NCBI RefSeq assembly: GCF_028728205.1
Contig: NZ_JAQYUU010000009.1
Span: 62,001 to 126,000 of the forward strand
DNA length: 64,000 nt
Source: Clostridium sp. 'White wine YQ'
GTDB taxonomy: Bacteria > Bacillota > Clostridia > Clostridiales > Clostridiaceae
Reading direction: 5' to 3'
Positions 7,980 to 16,961 of this stretch are shown here, in pieces. Positions within the stretch are counted from its first letter, which is position 1, and each line of letters begins with the position of its first letter. Below the pieces are notes generated by a model that searched no databases, was not told the DNA's origin, and saw only the letters and a program-made list of their open reading frames with translations. A program made the translations under genes and the position numbers.

Positions 7980-9116
7980 TTATGGTTTAAGAACTACTTT
8001 TATACAATCTTCTGTTTTTGTGTCAAAAGCTTCGTAGCCATGTGCAGCATCTTCTAGTGGAAGCCTATGGGTAATAATGTCACTTGGGTCAACTTTTCCT
8101 TCTTGCATCAAGGTGTATAATGTAGGCATATAAGGAATTACAGGTGCTTGACCAGTTCTTATATTAATATTTCTATTAATTATGTCGCCAAAAGGAAATC
8201 CATTATACCTTCCTCCGTATACTCCAGTTACTTGAATCATTCCACCTTTTCTAACTGCTTGAGTTGCAGTTATAAATCCTCCTAAGGCACCACTTTGAAG
8301 CTTTGCGCCAGTACCAACAAATTCTAGAGGGGTCATTTTTCCATCCATACCGACACAGTCTATAACGATATCCGCACCACCATGAGTTATTTCTCTTAAG
8401 TATTCTCCGGTGTTATCATGTCTTTCAAAATTTATTGTTTCTACATTGTTATATTTTTTAGCATGTTCTAAACGATAATCTATGTAATCTACTGCAATTA
8501 CTCTTTCTGCACCATGAAGCCATGCAAATTTTTGAGCTAAAAGTCCTACTGGACCGCAGCCTAATATAATAACTGTATTTCCACTTTTAACTCCAGCATT
8601 CTCCACGCTCCAATAAGCAGTTCCCATAGCATCTGCCATTAATAGCAAGTTTTCATCTTTAATTTCACAATCATCAGGAACCTTAAAAGGGGTAAAGTTT
8701 CCGTATGGAACTCTTAAATATTCTGCCTGACCACCAGGGTATCCACCAAAGGTATCAGTATATCCAAAAAATCCTCCATTTTCTCCATTAGGATTTGAGT
8801 TATCGCACATACAGGTTAAGTCATGCTTACAATAAAAACATTCACCACAGCTTACGTTAAAAGGAACAACAACTTTGTCTCCTTTTTTAAGATTTTTAAC
8901 TTCCTTACCTACCTCTTCAACAATGCCCATAGGCTCATGTCCTATAATATAATCTTGATGTAAATTTGGAACCATATCATGAATAAGATGCAAATCTGAT
9001 CCACATATTGCAGTATTTGTGATTTTGACTATTATGTCATCAGGTTTAACTATAGTGGGATCCGGAACATCTTTAACTTCAACTCTTTTAATTCCTTGAA
9101 ATGTTACAGCCTTCAT
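7980..9116 (-). CDS. Zinc-dependent alcohol dehydrogenase family protein
   Basis: A 378-residue medium-chain dehydrogenase. It has the catalytic-zinc region with GHEPMGIVEEVG, a structural-zinc Cys cluster (CGECFYCKHDLTCMC) near residues 97-110, and a Rossmann motif ILGCGPVGLLAQ. The sequence style is closest to glutathione-independent formaldehyde dehydrogenase-like enzymes. It sits between two CotF-like pairs with short gaps, so it may be co-expressed during sporulation and act in or near the spore. The substrate is not predictable. Confidence 0.9.
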   Translation of the reverse strand: MKAVTFQGIKRVEVKDVPDPTIVKPDDIIVKITNTAICGSDLHLIHDMVPNLHQDYIIGHEPMGIVEEVGKEVKNLKKGDKVVVPFNVSCGECFYCKHDLTCMCDNSNPNGENGGFFGYTDTFGGYPGGQAEYLRVPYGNFTPFKVPDDCEIKDENLLLMADAMGTAYWSVENAGVKSGNTVIILGCGPVGLLAQKFAWLHGAERVIAVDYIDYRLEHAKKYNNVETINFERHDNTGEYLREITHGGADIVIDCVGMDGKMTPLEFVGTGAKLQSGALGGFITATQAVRKGGMIQVTGVYGGRYNGFPFGDIINRNINIRTGQAPVIPYMPTLYTLMQEGKVDPSDIITHRLPLEDAAHGYEAFDTKTEDCIKVVLKP

Positions 9117-9132
9117 TATGTTACCTCCTTAA

Positions 9133-9495
9133 TTACTTTTCTGGAGTTGCAAAATTTCCTAGTCTATTTGTGTTTCCAGGGAATAAATCTAAGTTAGCTA
9201 TTTGTGTTGCTGTTTCTGAGGATTCTATATCCATTCTAAATTGTTTTTCTAAGTCAACTGGATGAAACCAACCTTTACTTAGCATTAGATCAGATATTTC
9301 TGCATGTAAGTTTAATGCATCGTCTAATTGTCTTTTAAGAACGGATCTTACAGATGGAGAAGTTGCTTCTGTTAGTGCAATAGCACAGTTCCTAACACCA
9401 CTTTTTGCATTAAGTAAAAAGGTAAGAGACATGGTCTCATCTATTAATTTGGGCATTCCCTCAGCATTTCTTACTTCTAAGTAATCAGTAATCAT
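9133..9495 (-). CDS. CotF-like spore coat protein
   Basis: A 120-residue helical protein with the motif TFLLNAKSGVRNCAIALTEATSPSVRSVLKRQLDDAL followed by SKGWFHPVDLEKQ. It is the paralogue of 7391-7690. Its C-terminus extends about 20 residues further, with a Phe/Asn-rich tail. It lies 16 bases upstream of the alcohol dehydrogenase start and just after the short gene at 9510-9719. Confidence 0.8.
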   Translation of the reverse strand: MITDYLEVRNAEGMPKLIDETMSLTFLLNAKSGVRNCAIALTEATSPSVRSVLKRQLDDALNLHAEISDLMLSKGWFHPVDLEKQFRMDIESSETATQIANLDLFPGNTNRLGNFATPEK

Positions 9496-9509
9496 CTATC
9501 TTAAACCTC

Positions 9510-9719
9510 CTATCTTATATTTGGAGCTTTTGACAATAAGTTCTGTAAATCTGTTATTGCAGTCATCGATTGCCGTACATCTTTTTCAAGCAATTTTTTT
9601 AAGTCTTGATCAAAAACTACACCTTCCATTAATTTTGATGTAGTCATACAAACAGTCTTAAAGTTTAGCATTTCATGTACTTGCATAGTTTCATTAGGTG
9701 CTAGTTTTAAAACCTCCAT
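9510..9719 (-). CDS. CotF-like small helical protein, first gene of coat cluster
   Basis: A 69-residue helical protein starting LAPNETMQVHEMLNFKTVCMTTSK, paralogous to 7721-7942. A consensus AGGAGGTGA site precedes its ATG. It is the first gene of the coat/dehydrogenase operon. Upstream on the minus strand a CATTATA sequence resembles a sporulation sigma-G -10, but no matching -35 was found at the right spacing, so the promoter is not called. Confidence 0.75.
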   Translation of the reverse strand: MEVLKLAPNETMQVHEMLNFKTVCMTTSKLMEGVVFDQDLKKLLEKDVRQSMTAITDLQNLLSKAPNIR

Positions 9720-9958
9720 TTCTTCACCTCCTATTTCTTTTACTCAATTTAGTTTTTCTTATATAATGCAGGCTTATACTGTGAAGTTAATAGCAAAGTA
9801 ATAGTACTGCTGGGATAAATCTCTAGAGGTGATATTATAAGGATTATATGTTTTATAAACAAAGCTTTAATAATATGGTTGTTATTAGCAGTAATAGTTA
9901 TATAATAAAAGGTGCAGGAAGTAATATTATATCTAAATTTGGAATATGAGGGGTTTTT

Positions 9959-11257
9959 ATGGAGAATTTTATCAATATCTTTATAAGCATTGTATGCATT
10001 TTTATCTCTATAATGAACTTAGTTACTATTAAGTTCACTAAGAAAGAAGTTCTAATATTTACTTCTGTAGCAATATTAGGATCATTTCCTTTTGGATATA
10101 TAAGCCCATATTTATCGATAATTCCTATGAATTTGATTTTAATATTTTGTTTATATAAAAAAACACACAATATTGGAGTTAGTATAATATTGCCATTAGC
10201 AGCTACAATAATATGTGTCGTGGCAACCTATATTTTAATTTTTATAACTATGTTTGTTTTTAAGATTAATATCGGAAAAAACTTTAGAGAAACACATATT
10301 TATTATGTTTTAACAGTTTTAATCTTTCCGCTGATAATTGTAATAAGCAGTGTTATTGGAATGATAATAAACAGAAAAAATGTTGAACAAGCTCTAAAAT
10401 TTAAAAATAGACCTCTATATTTAATTGCTACTATGTTAATTTTCACACTTATAATTTTTTATATAAATTTAATAATAGAGGATAATAGTGAAGCGACTAA
10501 TAGGGCAGCTCAGATAAATGTAATATTATTTCTAATATATTTTGGAATTATTATAGCAATAATGTATGTACTGCTTAGGGGAGTAACTAAAGATTTAGAA
10601 ATTAAAAATAAGCAAACACAGATGCAAAATCTACAAGAATATACGGCAAATCTTGAACGATTATATTCAGAGATGAGAGCTTTTAGACATGATTATATAA
10701 ATATAATATCTTCAATGATAGGACATATGGATAATAATGATATGGAAAGCTTAAAGAGACATTTTTATGATAATATTATTCCTTTAAGTTCAGGTATGGA
10801 AAATAATAATTTTAAAATAGGTCATTTAAAGAATATCGAAATACCAGAAGTTAAAGGCTTACTATCTTCTAAACTCGTTAGAGCGCAGGAAATAGGCATA
10901 GATGTAAATATAGATATAGCTGATAAAATAGATGACATCAAAATAAATGTAGAAGACGCAACTAGAGCACTAGGTATATTATTAGATAATGCCATAGAAG
11001 CAGCCCAAGAGTGTGAAAAACCCAAATTGGATATAGGCTTTGTCAGGGTATATGAAACCTTACTTATTGTAATTAAAAACAATTGTGTAAGCGTGCCTAA
11101 AGTATTTGAAATAAATAGAAAAGGATTTTCAACTAAGGGGAAAAATAGAGGACTAGGACTTAGTAATTTAAGAGAAATAATAGATAAATATGATAATGTT
11201 TTTTTAGAAACTAATACAAAAGATACGGAATTTATACAAAAGCTCACTCTAAGTTAG
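9959..11257 (+). CDS. AgrC-like sensor histidine kinase (GHKL type)
   Basis: A 432-residue kinase. The first about 200 residues form six or so membrane segments. A coiled linker leads to the phosphoacceptor region FRHDYINIISSMIGHM (His 244) and a GHKL ATPase domain with N-box LLDNAIEAAQECE and G-box GLGLSNLREI. This is the AgrC/CitA-like layout used for peptide pheromones. No agrB/agrD or response regulator is adjacent; a LytTR regulator lies 4.4 kb downstream (15705). The gene has its own terminator overlapping the stop. Confidence 0.9.
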   Translation: MENFINIFISIVCIFISIMNLVTIKFTKKEVLIFTSVAILGSFPFGYISPYLSIIPMNLILIFCLYKKTHNIGVSIILPLAATIICVVATYILIFITMFVFKINIGKNFRETHIYYVLTVLIFPLIIVISSVIGMIINRKNVEQALKFKNRPLYLIATMLIFTLIIFYINLIIEDNSEATNRAAQINVILFLIYFGIIIAIMYVLLRGVTKDLEIKNKQTQMQNLQEYTANLERLYSEMRAFRHDYINIISSMIGHMDNNDMESLKRHFYDNIIPLSSGMENNNFKIGHLKNIEIPEVKGLLSSKLVRAQEIGIDVNIDIADKIDDIKINVEDATRALGILLDNAIEAAQECEKPKLDIGFVRVYETLLIVIKNNCVSVPKVFEINRKGFSTKGKNRGLGLSNLREIIDKYDNVFLETNTKDTEFIQKLTLS

Positions 11258-11268
11258 AGTGAGCTTTT
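11238..11268. terminator. Intrinsic terminator overlapping the kinase stop
   Basis: AAAAGCTCACTCTAA (11238-11252) pairs perfectly with TTAGAGTGAGCTTTT (11254-11268). It serves the kinase gene and the convergent small membrane gene. Confidence 0.8.
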
Positions 11269-11272
11269 ACAA

Positions 11273-11530
11273 TTAAATCATTGGATGTTTGTTTTTGTAT
11301 TTGAACTTAAAAATTATATAAGCTATGAAGTTTGGAATAATGTTTATACTCTGAGTGTTAGCGTGAATATTAAGTTCTTCAAAAGACATATTATCGTATA
11401 GTTTTGACTGAGAACCTGCTTTTAGTTCCCTTTCATATAAAGAAACTAAATAGTGATATTGAAGTGGTATCATCAAGATTAAATAGAGTGCAAATATTCC
11501 AATAAGAATATAAACAAAAACTGGACTCAT
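11273..11530 (-). CDS. Small membrane protein (DUF3949-like?)
   Basis: An 85-residue protein with an N-terminal membrane helix (about 4-22), the sequence MIPLQYHYLVSLYEREL after it, and a basic C-terminus. The shape recalls the small DUF3949 proteins of Bacillota, but this assignment is weak. A GGAGG ribosome site supports the ATG. Function unknown. Confidence 0.6.
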   Translation of the reverse strand: MSPVFVYILIGIFALYLILMIPLQYHYLVSLYERELKAGSQSKLYDNMSFEELNIHANTQSINIIPNFIAYIIFKFKYKNKHPMI

Positions 11531-11815
11531 AATTATACCTCCATACTTTTAAATATAACCCTTTATAAGTTATATTATACCACATATCTTCCTAAGTTTA
11601 GGATATTAATCAAAATTAAGACAATCTTAAGATAATAAGATTATTAAAAAGATAAGGCATTATGTACAAATTAATATTTGTTTTTACGTTTATTACTATA
11701 AATTAGTCTTTTACTACAAATAGGATAAATGGTATCAAATAGGTGTTAAAATAAGAGCGGAATCTATAATTTCAATTTTATGGTATAGATTAGAGAGAAT
11801 ATATGGGGGAATATA

Positions 11816-12367
11816 ATGGTGGCCAGGTTGACAATTAATACACCAGAGTCAAAGAAAGATGAATTTGATATATACATAAATGAAAGAATGGTTAAATTAC
11901 AGAATAAAAATAGTTATGAAGTCCTAGAAATAAATAAAGATAGATGTAGAATAAAGGTTATAAAAAAGCATGTATGTGATTATGATAATTGGATTATTAA
12001 AGGGCTTTTAGGGTTTATGAAGGATATGGTGTCAAAGGCAGGAATATATGCGAGAAAAGGCGATGCGATAGGAGTATTTAGAGCAGTTTGTGAAGGGGTT
12101 CTTATATTAGATGGAGATACAGATTTAAATATAAAGTTAGATAAAAATAGAATATACTTCGCATCTAATGCAGAGGGTTTTTTAATTAATGTGAGTACAG
12201 ATAATAAAAACTCAGTATGGAAAGAGGAAACGAATAGGTTAGAGTTTCCTGAATATCTAAAAAAAAGATGGGATATTATAAAAATACCTTTCTTAATATT
12301 GGCAACAATGCTACTAATATTGTTTTCAGCTATTTTAATAAATGAGCTAAAGTTCTTAGTTAGATAA
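11816..12367 (+). CDS. Hypothetical protein with C-terminal membrane anchor
   Basis: A 183-residue protein. Its N-terminal 150 residues look soluble, with beta-rich segments (DEFDIYINERMVKLQNK, GLLGFMKDMVSKAGIYAR). A single hydrophobic segment near the C-terminus (about 157-178) would leave the bulk in the cytosol. A GGGGGA ribosome site lies at 11805-11810. It is monocistronic with a terminator. No family was recognised. Confidence 0.65.
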   Translation: MVARLTINTPESKKDEFDIYINERMVKLQNKNSYEVLEINKDRCRIKVIKKHVCDYDNWIIKGLLGFMKDMVSKAGIYARKGDAIGVFRAVCEGVLILDGDTDLNIKLDKNRIYFASNAEGFLINVSTDNKNSVWKEETNRLEFPEYLKKRWDIIKIPFLILATMLLILFSAILINELKFLVR

Positions 12368-12407
12368 AAACTTTATTCAAAAGTTCAAATAAAATATTCA
12401 ATAAGAG

Positions 12408-12431
12408 AGATGGGATTATCCCATCTTTTTT
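12408..12431 (+). terminator. Intrinsic terminator
   Basis: AGATGGGA (12408-12415) pairs with TCCCATCT (12419-12426), followed by a T-run. Confidence 0.75.
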
Positions 12432-12451
12432 ATTTAGTTCTTCTTAAGCAC

Positions 12452-12502
12452 AATAGGTATATGAAACAAATAATATGATTATATATACCCAATAAAGGTA
12501 TA
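12452..12502. promoter_or_regulatory. Candidate GntR operators upstream of GH1 gene
   Basis: AATAGGTATATG at 12452-12463, an inverted TATATACCC near 12482-12490, and AGGTATAG at 12495-12502 share the ATAGGTATAT core found three times upstream of the gntR gene (14781-14832). This fits one regulator acting on both promoters. Confidence 0.5.
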
Positions 12503-12588
12503 GACATTTAAAAAATAAATTCATATAATAAAGGTGTTAATAACATAAAATAGAAGTTAATACTTATTAAAGAATGGAGGGTTAGAGA

Positions 12589-13977
12589 TTGAAATACAAA
12601 TTTCCTGAAAACTTTTGGTGGGGGGCTGCTACTTCAGGACCGCAATCAGAAGGAACATTTAACAAGAAGCATAGAAATGTATTTGATTATTGGTATGACA
12701 TAGAACCTAGTGAATTTTTTGAAGAGGTTGGACCCAATATAGCATCTAACTTTTATAATAGTTATAAATCAGACTTAGAGATGATGAAAAGTATTGGCTT
12801 TAATTCTTTTAGAACATCAATTCAGTGGACTAGACTAATAAAAGATTTTGAAACAGTAGAAGTTGATCATGATGGCGTTAAGTTTTATAATGCTGTAATT
12901 GATGAATGTATAAAAAATGGAATGACACCAGTAATGAATATACATCATTTTGACTTGCCTATTGAACTATATGAAAAATATAGTGGATGGGAATCAAAAT
13001 ATGTTGTGGAGCTTTTTGCGAAATTTGCAAGAAAGGCATTTGAGCTTTTTGGGGATAGAGTAAAGTATTGGACAACATTTAACGAACCAATAGTTATAGT
13101 ACAAGGGCAATATATTGGAGAATTTCATTATCCAAAGATAGTTGATGGTAAAAAAGCTATGCAGGTAGCTTTTAATTTAAATCTTGCATCAGCTAGAGCC
13201 ATTGAAGAATTTAGAAAAGTAGAACACAACAAGGATGGAAAGATTGGAATAATACTTAATCTTACTCCAGCATACCCAAGAGCTAATTCAAAAGAAGATT
13301 TACTTGCAGCTGACTATGCAAATAAGTTCCATAATGAGTTGTTCCTTGACCCAGCAGTTTTAGGTAAGTTTCCTGATGGAATAGAGGAGACGCTTAAAAA
13401 TGATGGAGTGTTATGGGAAGCTACTAGTGAGGAATTAAATATAATAAAAAACAATAAAGTTGATTTCTTAGGAGTTAATTACTACCAACCTATTAGAGTA
13501 AAAGCTAGAGAAAGTGAATTTAATTATGCTAATGGATGGTTCCCAGATAAATATTTTGAAGCATACGAAATGCCAGGAAGAAGAATGAACCCCCATAGGG
13601 GTTGGGAGATATATCCTGAAGCTATGTATGATATAGCGATAAATATTAGAGATAATTACGGGAATATCCCTTGGTATATTTCTGAAAATGGAATGGGTGT
13701 ATATGGTGAAGAAAGATTCTTAAACTCTGAAGGAGTCATTGAAGATGACTACAGAATAGAATTTATAACTGAACATCTACAGTTTTTGAATAAAGGAATA
13801 GAAGAAGGAAGTAATTGTTTTGGATATCATCTATGGACACCTATAGATTGCTGGTCATGGATAAATGCATATAGAAATAGATATGGGTTTATTTCTTTAG
13901 ATTTAAAAACTCAGAAAAAGACTATTAAAAAGTCTGGATACTGGTTTAAAGAAGTTTCTGAAAATAATGGGTTTTAA
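12589..13977 (+). CDS. Glycoside hydrolase family 1 (6-phospho-beta-glycosidase-like)
   Basis: A 462-residue GH1 enzyme of full family length. The acid/base is Glu166 in TTFNEPI and the nucleophile is Glu366 in ISENGMG. The N-terminal FPENFWWGAATSGPQSEG motif is typical of GH1. The C-terminal aglycone/phosphate loop reads WSWINAYRNRYGF, as in many Bacillota enzymes annotated as 6-phospho-beta-glucosidases. No PTS genes adjoin it, so phosphorylated versus free substrate is open. It starts at TTG 12589 with GGAGG 8 bases upstream. The convergent GntR/UTRA regulator at 14035 is the likely controller. Confidence 0.9.
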   Translation: MKYKFPENFWWGAATSGPQSEGTFNKKHRNVFDYWYDIEPSEFFEEVGPNIASNFYNSYKSDLEMMKSIGFNSFRTSIQWTRLIKDFETVEVDHDGVKFYNAVIDECIKNGMTPVMNIHHFDLPIELYEKYSGWESKYVVELFAKFARKAFELFGDRVKYWTTFNEPIVIVQGQYIGEFHYPKIVDGKKAMQVAFNLNLASARAIEEFRKVEHNKDGKIGIILNLTPAYPRANSKEDLLAADYANKFHNELFLDPAVLGKFPDGIEETLKNDGVLWEATSEELNIIKNNKVDFLGVNYYQPIRVKARESEFNYANGWFPDKYFEAYEMPGRRMNPHRGWEIYPEAMYDIAINIRDNYGNIPWYISENGMGVYGEERFLNSEGVIEDDYRIEFITEHLQFLNKGIEEGSNCFGYHLWTPIDCWSWINAYRNRYGFISLDLKTQKKTIKKSGYWFKEVSENNGF

Positions 13978-13992
13978 ATAAGTTATAAAATG

Positions 13993-14030
13993 AAAACGAG
14001 AGAATTTAAGATTAATTCTCTCGTTTTTTG
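13993..14030. terminator. Bidirectional terminator
   Basis: AAAACGAGAGAATT (13993-14006) pairs perfectly with AATTCTCTCGTTTT (14014-14027), with a T-run after it. It separates the convergent GH1 and gntR genes. Confidence 0.85.
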
Positions 14031-14034
14031 TTAG

Positions 14035-14745
14035 TTATCTTACTATTACGGTTTCAAAAGCAAAACGATCATATCTATGTACTGATATAGAATATTCAAA
14101 GGCAGTACCATTTTCTAAATAAGCAACTTGTTCAACAACTGCTACAGGGTCATCTGCTTTTAGGTTTAAATACTTTTGTTCAAGTTCACTTGACTTTCTA
14201 ACTCTAATAGTTCTGTGAGAACTTTGAACTTTAAGGCCAAGATCTTCTTCAATATAAGAATAAATAGATGACTTAGTATGCTGTTTCTTAAGACCAGGAA
14301 TTAGGTTTATAGGCATAAATGTATGTTCAATAACATAAGGTTCTTCATCAACATATCTTACTCTTAATAGATTGTATACAAATTCTTCACTTTCTAAGTT
14401 AAGCTTTTGTGTAACTTCTTCGTTACTTGCAACAACATCAAATGTAATAAGATCGCTAGTTACTTTGTGGTCACTATATAAAGCAGTAAGACCTCTAAAT
14501 TGGTTAGCAACCAAAAGTCTATTCATATCTATATTACTAATGCTTTTAACGAATGTGCCAGAACCTCTTCTTTTAACAATTAGCCCTTCAGATACTAAAA
14601 TATCTAAAGCCTTTTTTACTGTCATTTTGCTTGCATCATACTTTATGCATAAATCTTTTTCAAAAGGTAATTGCTCATTGGCTTGAAGCACACCTTTAAC
14701 AATCTGAGTTCTAATATCATTTGCAATTTGTGTATATTTTGTCAT
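14035..14745 (-). CDS. GntR-family regulator with UTRA domain
   Basis: A 236-residue regulator. The N-terminal winged helix (about 1-65) contains YTQIANDIRTQIVKG and LIVKRRGSGTFV. The C-terminal UTRA effector domain contains LLRVRYVDEEPYVIEHTFMP. This is the HutC/TreR-type subfamily that senses sugar phosphates. The frame extends three codons to a GTG, but GGGGTGAT ahead of ATG 14745 makes that the start. It probably represses itself and the GH1 gene through the ATAGGTATAT motif found upstream of both. Confidence 0.9.
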   Translation of the reverse strand: MTKYTQIANDIRTQIVKGVLQANEQLPFEKDLCIKYDASKMTVKKALDILVSEGLIVKRRGSGTFVKSISNIDMNRLLVANQFRGLTALYSDHKVTSDLITFDVVASNEEVTQKLNLESEEFVYNLLRVRYVDEEPYVIEHTFMPINLIPGLKKQHTKSSIYSYIEEDLGLKVQSSHRTIRVRKSSELEQKYLNLKADDPVAVVEQVAYLENGTAFEYSISVHRYDRFAFETVIVR

Positions 14746-14780
14746 AGCAATCACCCCATAATATAAATATTATATAAACA

Positions 14781-14832
14781 AATAGGTATATACTTATATA
14801 ATATCACAATATACCTAGAACATATACCTATA
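14781..14832. promoter_or_regulatory. Candidate autoregulatory GntR operators
   Basis: AATAGGTATATAC at 14781-14793, then inverted copies AATATACCTAG (14809-14819) and CATATACCTATAT (14821-14833). They lie just upstream of the gntR start and share the core seen upstream of the GH1 gene. Confidence 0.5.
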
Positions 14833-14983
14833 TTTATTAATATTAGCAAAACTCACCATACTTATTTATAAACAAAACAAAAAGAGTACCTCAAAGATAA
14901 AATCCTTCCCCAAGAATTTTAACCTAAAAGTACCCTTTTCAATTTGGGAGAAAAATTATATTTAATCAACAGTGTAGACTTAA

Positions 14984-15403
14984 TTAAATATTTATATTGT
15001 TACCCTTAACCCCTATACCAAAAAGTTCTTTTTTCTGGTTTATAAATACACCCATAAGAATTGGCAGAATTAAAGATATTAATATGCTTAAATTAAACCC
15101 ATTTAAAATTAATGAGTATATAGTGTTGAGTGTTACTGAAGCAAAGTAAAGGAAAATGCCTATAGCTTTTTTAAATAATATAAAAATAATACCGGTTATT
15201 ATGACTAAAACTAATATGGCAGTTAAAGATACTTGTCCAAAAGTGATTTTGGCAACTTGCTCTGCTCCTGCAATTTGGTCGATTTGATCTTTAAGTAAAT
15301 AAGTAGATGTTAGTAAAATTATTGATAAGGCGCTGAAAAATAATTGGATTACAACAACAGCTATTATGCCACCACCTAGGGTTTTATCTTCGTAACTTTC
15401 CAT
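14984..15403 (-). CDS. Four-span membrane protein
   Basis: A 139-residue protein with about four hydrophobic helices, a short charged N-terminus MESYEDKTLGGG, and one polar loop (residues 38-52). It has an AGGTGAAA ribosome site. It is an isolated gene of unrecognised family; small integral membrane proteins of this shape are common in Clostridia. Confidence 0.6.
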   Translation of the reverse strand: MESYEDKTLGGGIIAVVVIQLFFSALSIILLTSTYLLKDQIDQIAGAEQVAKITFGQVSLTAILVLVIITGIIFILFKKAIGIFLYFASVTLNTIYSLILNGFNLSILISLILPILMGVFINQKKELFGIGVKGNNINI

Positions 15404-15636
15404 ACTTATTTTTCACCTCTTTTTGCAAAGCCTATTTTATTTACTCCTTATGTGAATTATAGCAAGAATATTATAGCTTGTTTCAAAAAAGTAATAAGTG
15501 ATGTTTTTTTTGTAATAACCGTTCTAAATTTATATATATATGCAAATAAAATAGCATATATAGAGAAGTTTATTTATAAAGACCTAGTGCAAAAAAGTCT
15601 TTATATACGCTCAAATCACCAAACATTATATTCTTC

Positions 15637-15667
15637 TTGAAATTATATGGAAAACATATGGTATAAT
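15637..15667 (+). promoter_or_regulatory. Promoter of the LytTR regulator
   Basis: TTGAAA (15637-15642) and an extended -10 TGGTATAAT (15659-15667), with a 19-base spacer, lie upstream of the TTG start at 15705. The rest of the 300-base gap 15404-15704 holds no convincing gene. Confidence 0.5.
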
Positions 15668-15704
15668 AAAGTTGTGCTGCAATCATGATGGGGGGGAGTA
15701 AGTC

Positions 15705-16427
15705 TTGCTCAATGTATTTATTTGTGAAGATGATGCAAGTCAAAGGGAAAATTTTAAGAGAATAGTAGATAACATAATTACAATAGAAGATTTTGATATG
15801 TGTTTAGCATTAGAGACTGGAAGTCCAAATGAATTGATAGAGTACGTATGCAATCATAACGGAAGAGGTTTATACTTCTTAGATGTAGACTTAAGTTCAG
15901 ACATAAATGGTATCGATTTAGCTGTTGAAATAAGAAAACAGGATCCTAATGGGTATATAGTTTTTGTAACTACCCATGGAGAGCTTAGCTACTTAACATT
16001 CCAATATAAGATTGAGGCAATGGATTATATTATAAAAGATGATTTTGAAAACTTAAAAAATAAAATTCATGAATGTATAAAAGAAGCAGATAAAAGATTT
16101 CACATTAAAACTGCTGACGAGAAGAGGTTCTATATTAAAATAGGTGATAAGGTTATAAACATTGAATTTAATAAAATCCTATTTTTTGAAACTTCTAATG
16201 TTATACATAAAATTATTCTCCATGGAATGGACAGGCAGATTGAATTTTATTCGAAGATGAAAGAACTTGAAGAAATGCTAGATAATAATTTTTATAGATG
16301 TCATAAATCTTACATAGTTAATAAGACAAATATAAAAGAAATAGATTTAAAAAATAGAATAGCCTATATGGTAAATGGAGAAGAATGCTACATTTCAAGT
16401 AGATATATTAAAGGATTAGTTAAATAA
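15705..16427 (+). CDS. LytTR-family response regulator (AgrA/VirR-like)
   Basis: A 240-residue regulator. The receiver domain (1-125) has acidic residues E8-D9-D10, phosphoacceptor Asp60 (FLDVDL), and a Thr/Lys switch region. The LytTR DNA-binding domain (about 140-240) contains ILFFETSNVIHKI and FYRCHKSYIVN. The start is TTG, behind a GGGGGGAG site at 15691-15698. No kinase is adjacent; the AgrC-like kinase at 9959 is the nearest candidate partner. A strong terminator follows. Confidence 0.9.
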   Translation: MLNVFICEDDASQRENFKRIVDNIITIEDFDMCLALETGSPNELIEYVCNHNGRGLYFLDVDLSSDINGIDLAVEIRKQDPNGYIVFVTTHGELSYLTFQYKIEAMDYIIKDDFENLKNKIHECIKEADKRFHIKTADEKRFYIKIGDKVINIEFNKILFFETSNVIHKIILHGMDRQIEFYSKMKELEEMLDNNFYRCHKSYIVNKTNIKEIDLKNRIAYMVNGEECYISSRYIKGLVK

Positions 16428-16432
16428 ATGAT

Positions 16433-16474
16433 AAAGATACTTAAGGTTACTTATACCTTTAAGTATCTTTTTAT
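16433..16474 (+). terminator. Intrinsic terminator
   Basis: AAAGATACTTAAGGT (16433-16447) pairs with ACCTTTAAGTATCTTT (16455-16470) with one bulged base, followed by Ts. Confidence 0.8.
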
Positions 16475-16621
16475 TTAATTAAAATCTAAATCATAACGGT
16501 TATTACAAAAAAACTACTTTTCATTACATAAATAATATTTCAAAACACTCTTCTTGTATAATAAAATAAACAATATTTTAGTACACAATTAGTCGAAATT
16601 TTTGTAATTAGGAGGAATATC

Positions 16622-16783
16622 ATGAGAAGGATAATTGAAAATATTATTTTATTCGTTTCCTTTTTTCTAATTGTACATTTTACTGGAAGATTAATAAAAA
16701 ACTATTTAATGGCAGCAATGATTTGTGCGATATTAAGTACCGTGGTTTTATTTGTAAGAAATCATGTTAAAAACTATGATTAA
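16622..16783 (+). CDS. 53-residue two-span membrane protein
   Basis: A short gene with a textbook AGGAGG site (16611-16616 region) before ATG 16622. It reads MRRIIENIILFVSFF..., with two hydrophobic segments split by GRLIKNYL, ending in a basic tail. It lies alone in the 534-base gap between the LytTR regulator and the MATE gene, and has no recognised family. Confidence 0.6.
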   Translation: MRRIIENIILFVSFFLIVHFTGRLIKNYLMAAMICAILSTVVLFVRNHVKNYD

Positions 16784-16961
16784 AATAACTTATACAAGTA
16801 AGAAAATATATTTATTATTAATTGAGTTAAAAGACTTTAAATAAAATCCCTTTATGAAGTAAGTAAGATATGAGGAAGTAATAAATTATAAAAAATGAGA
16901 GTTAAGCTTATTGACTATATAAGGATATTCTAATATAATTATTTCGTACTGGGGGATTAAA

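Noticed and set aside
9720-9800. Sigma-G promoter before the CotF cluster
   Set aside because: CATTATA matches a -10, but no -35 GNATR element is at 17-18 bases.
15452-15640. 62-codon frame upstream of the LytTR regulator
   Set aside because: No ribosome site, no sensible domain, and the promoter of the regulator lies across its end.
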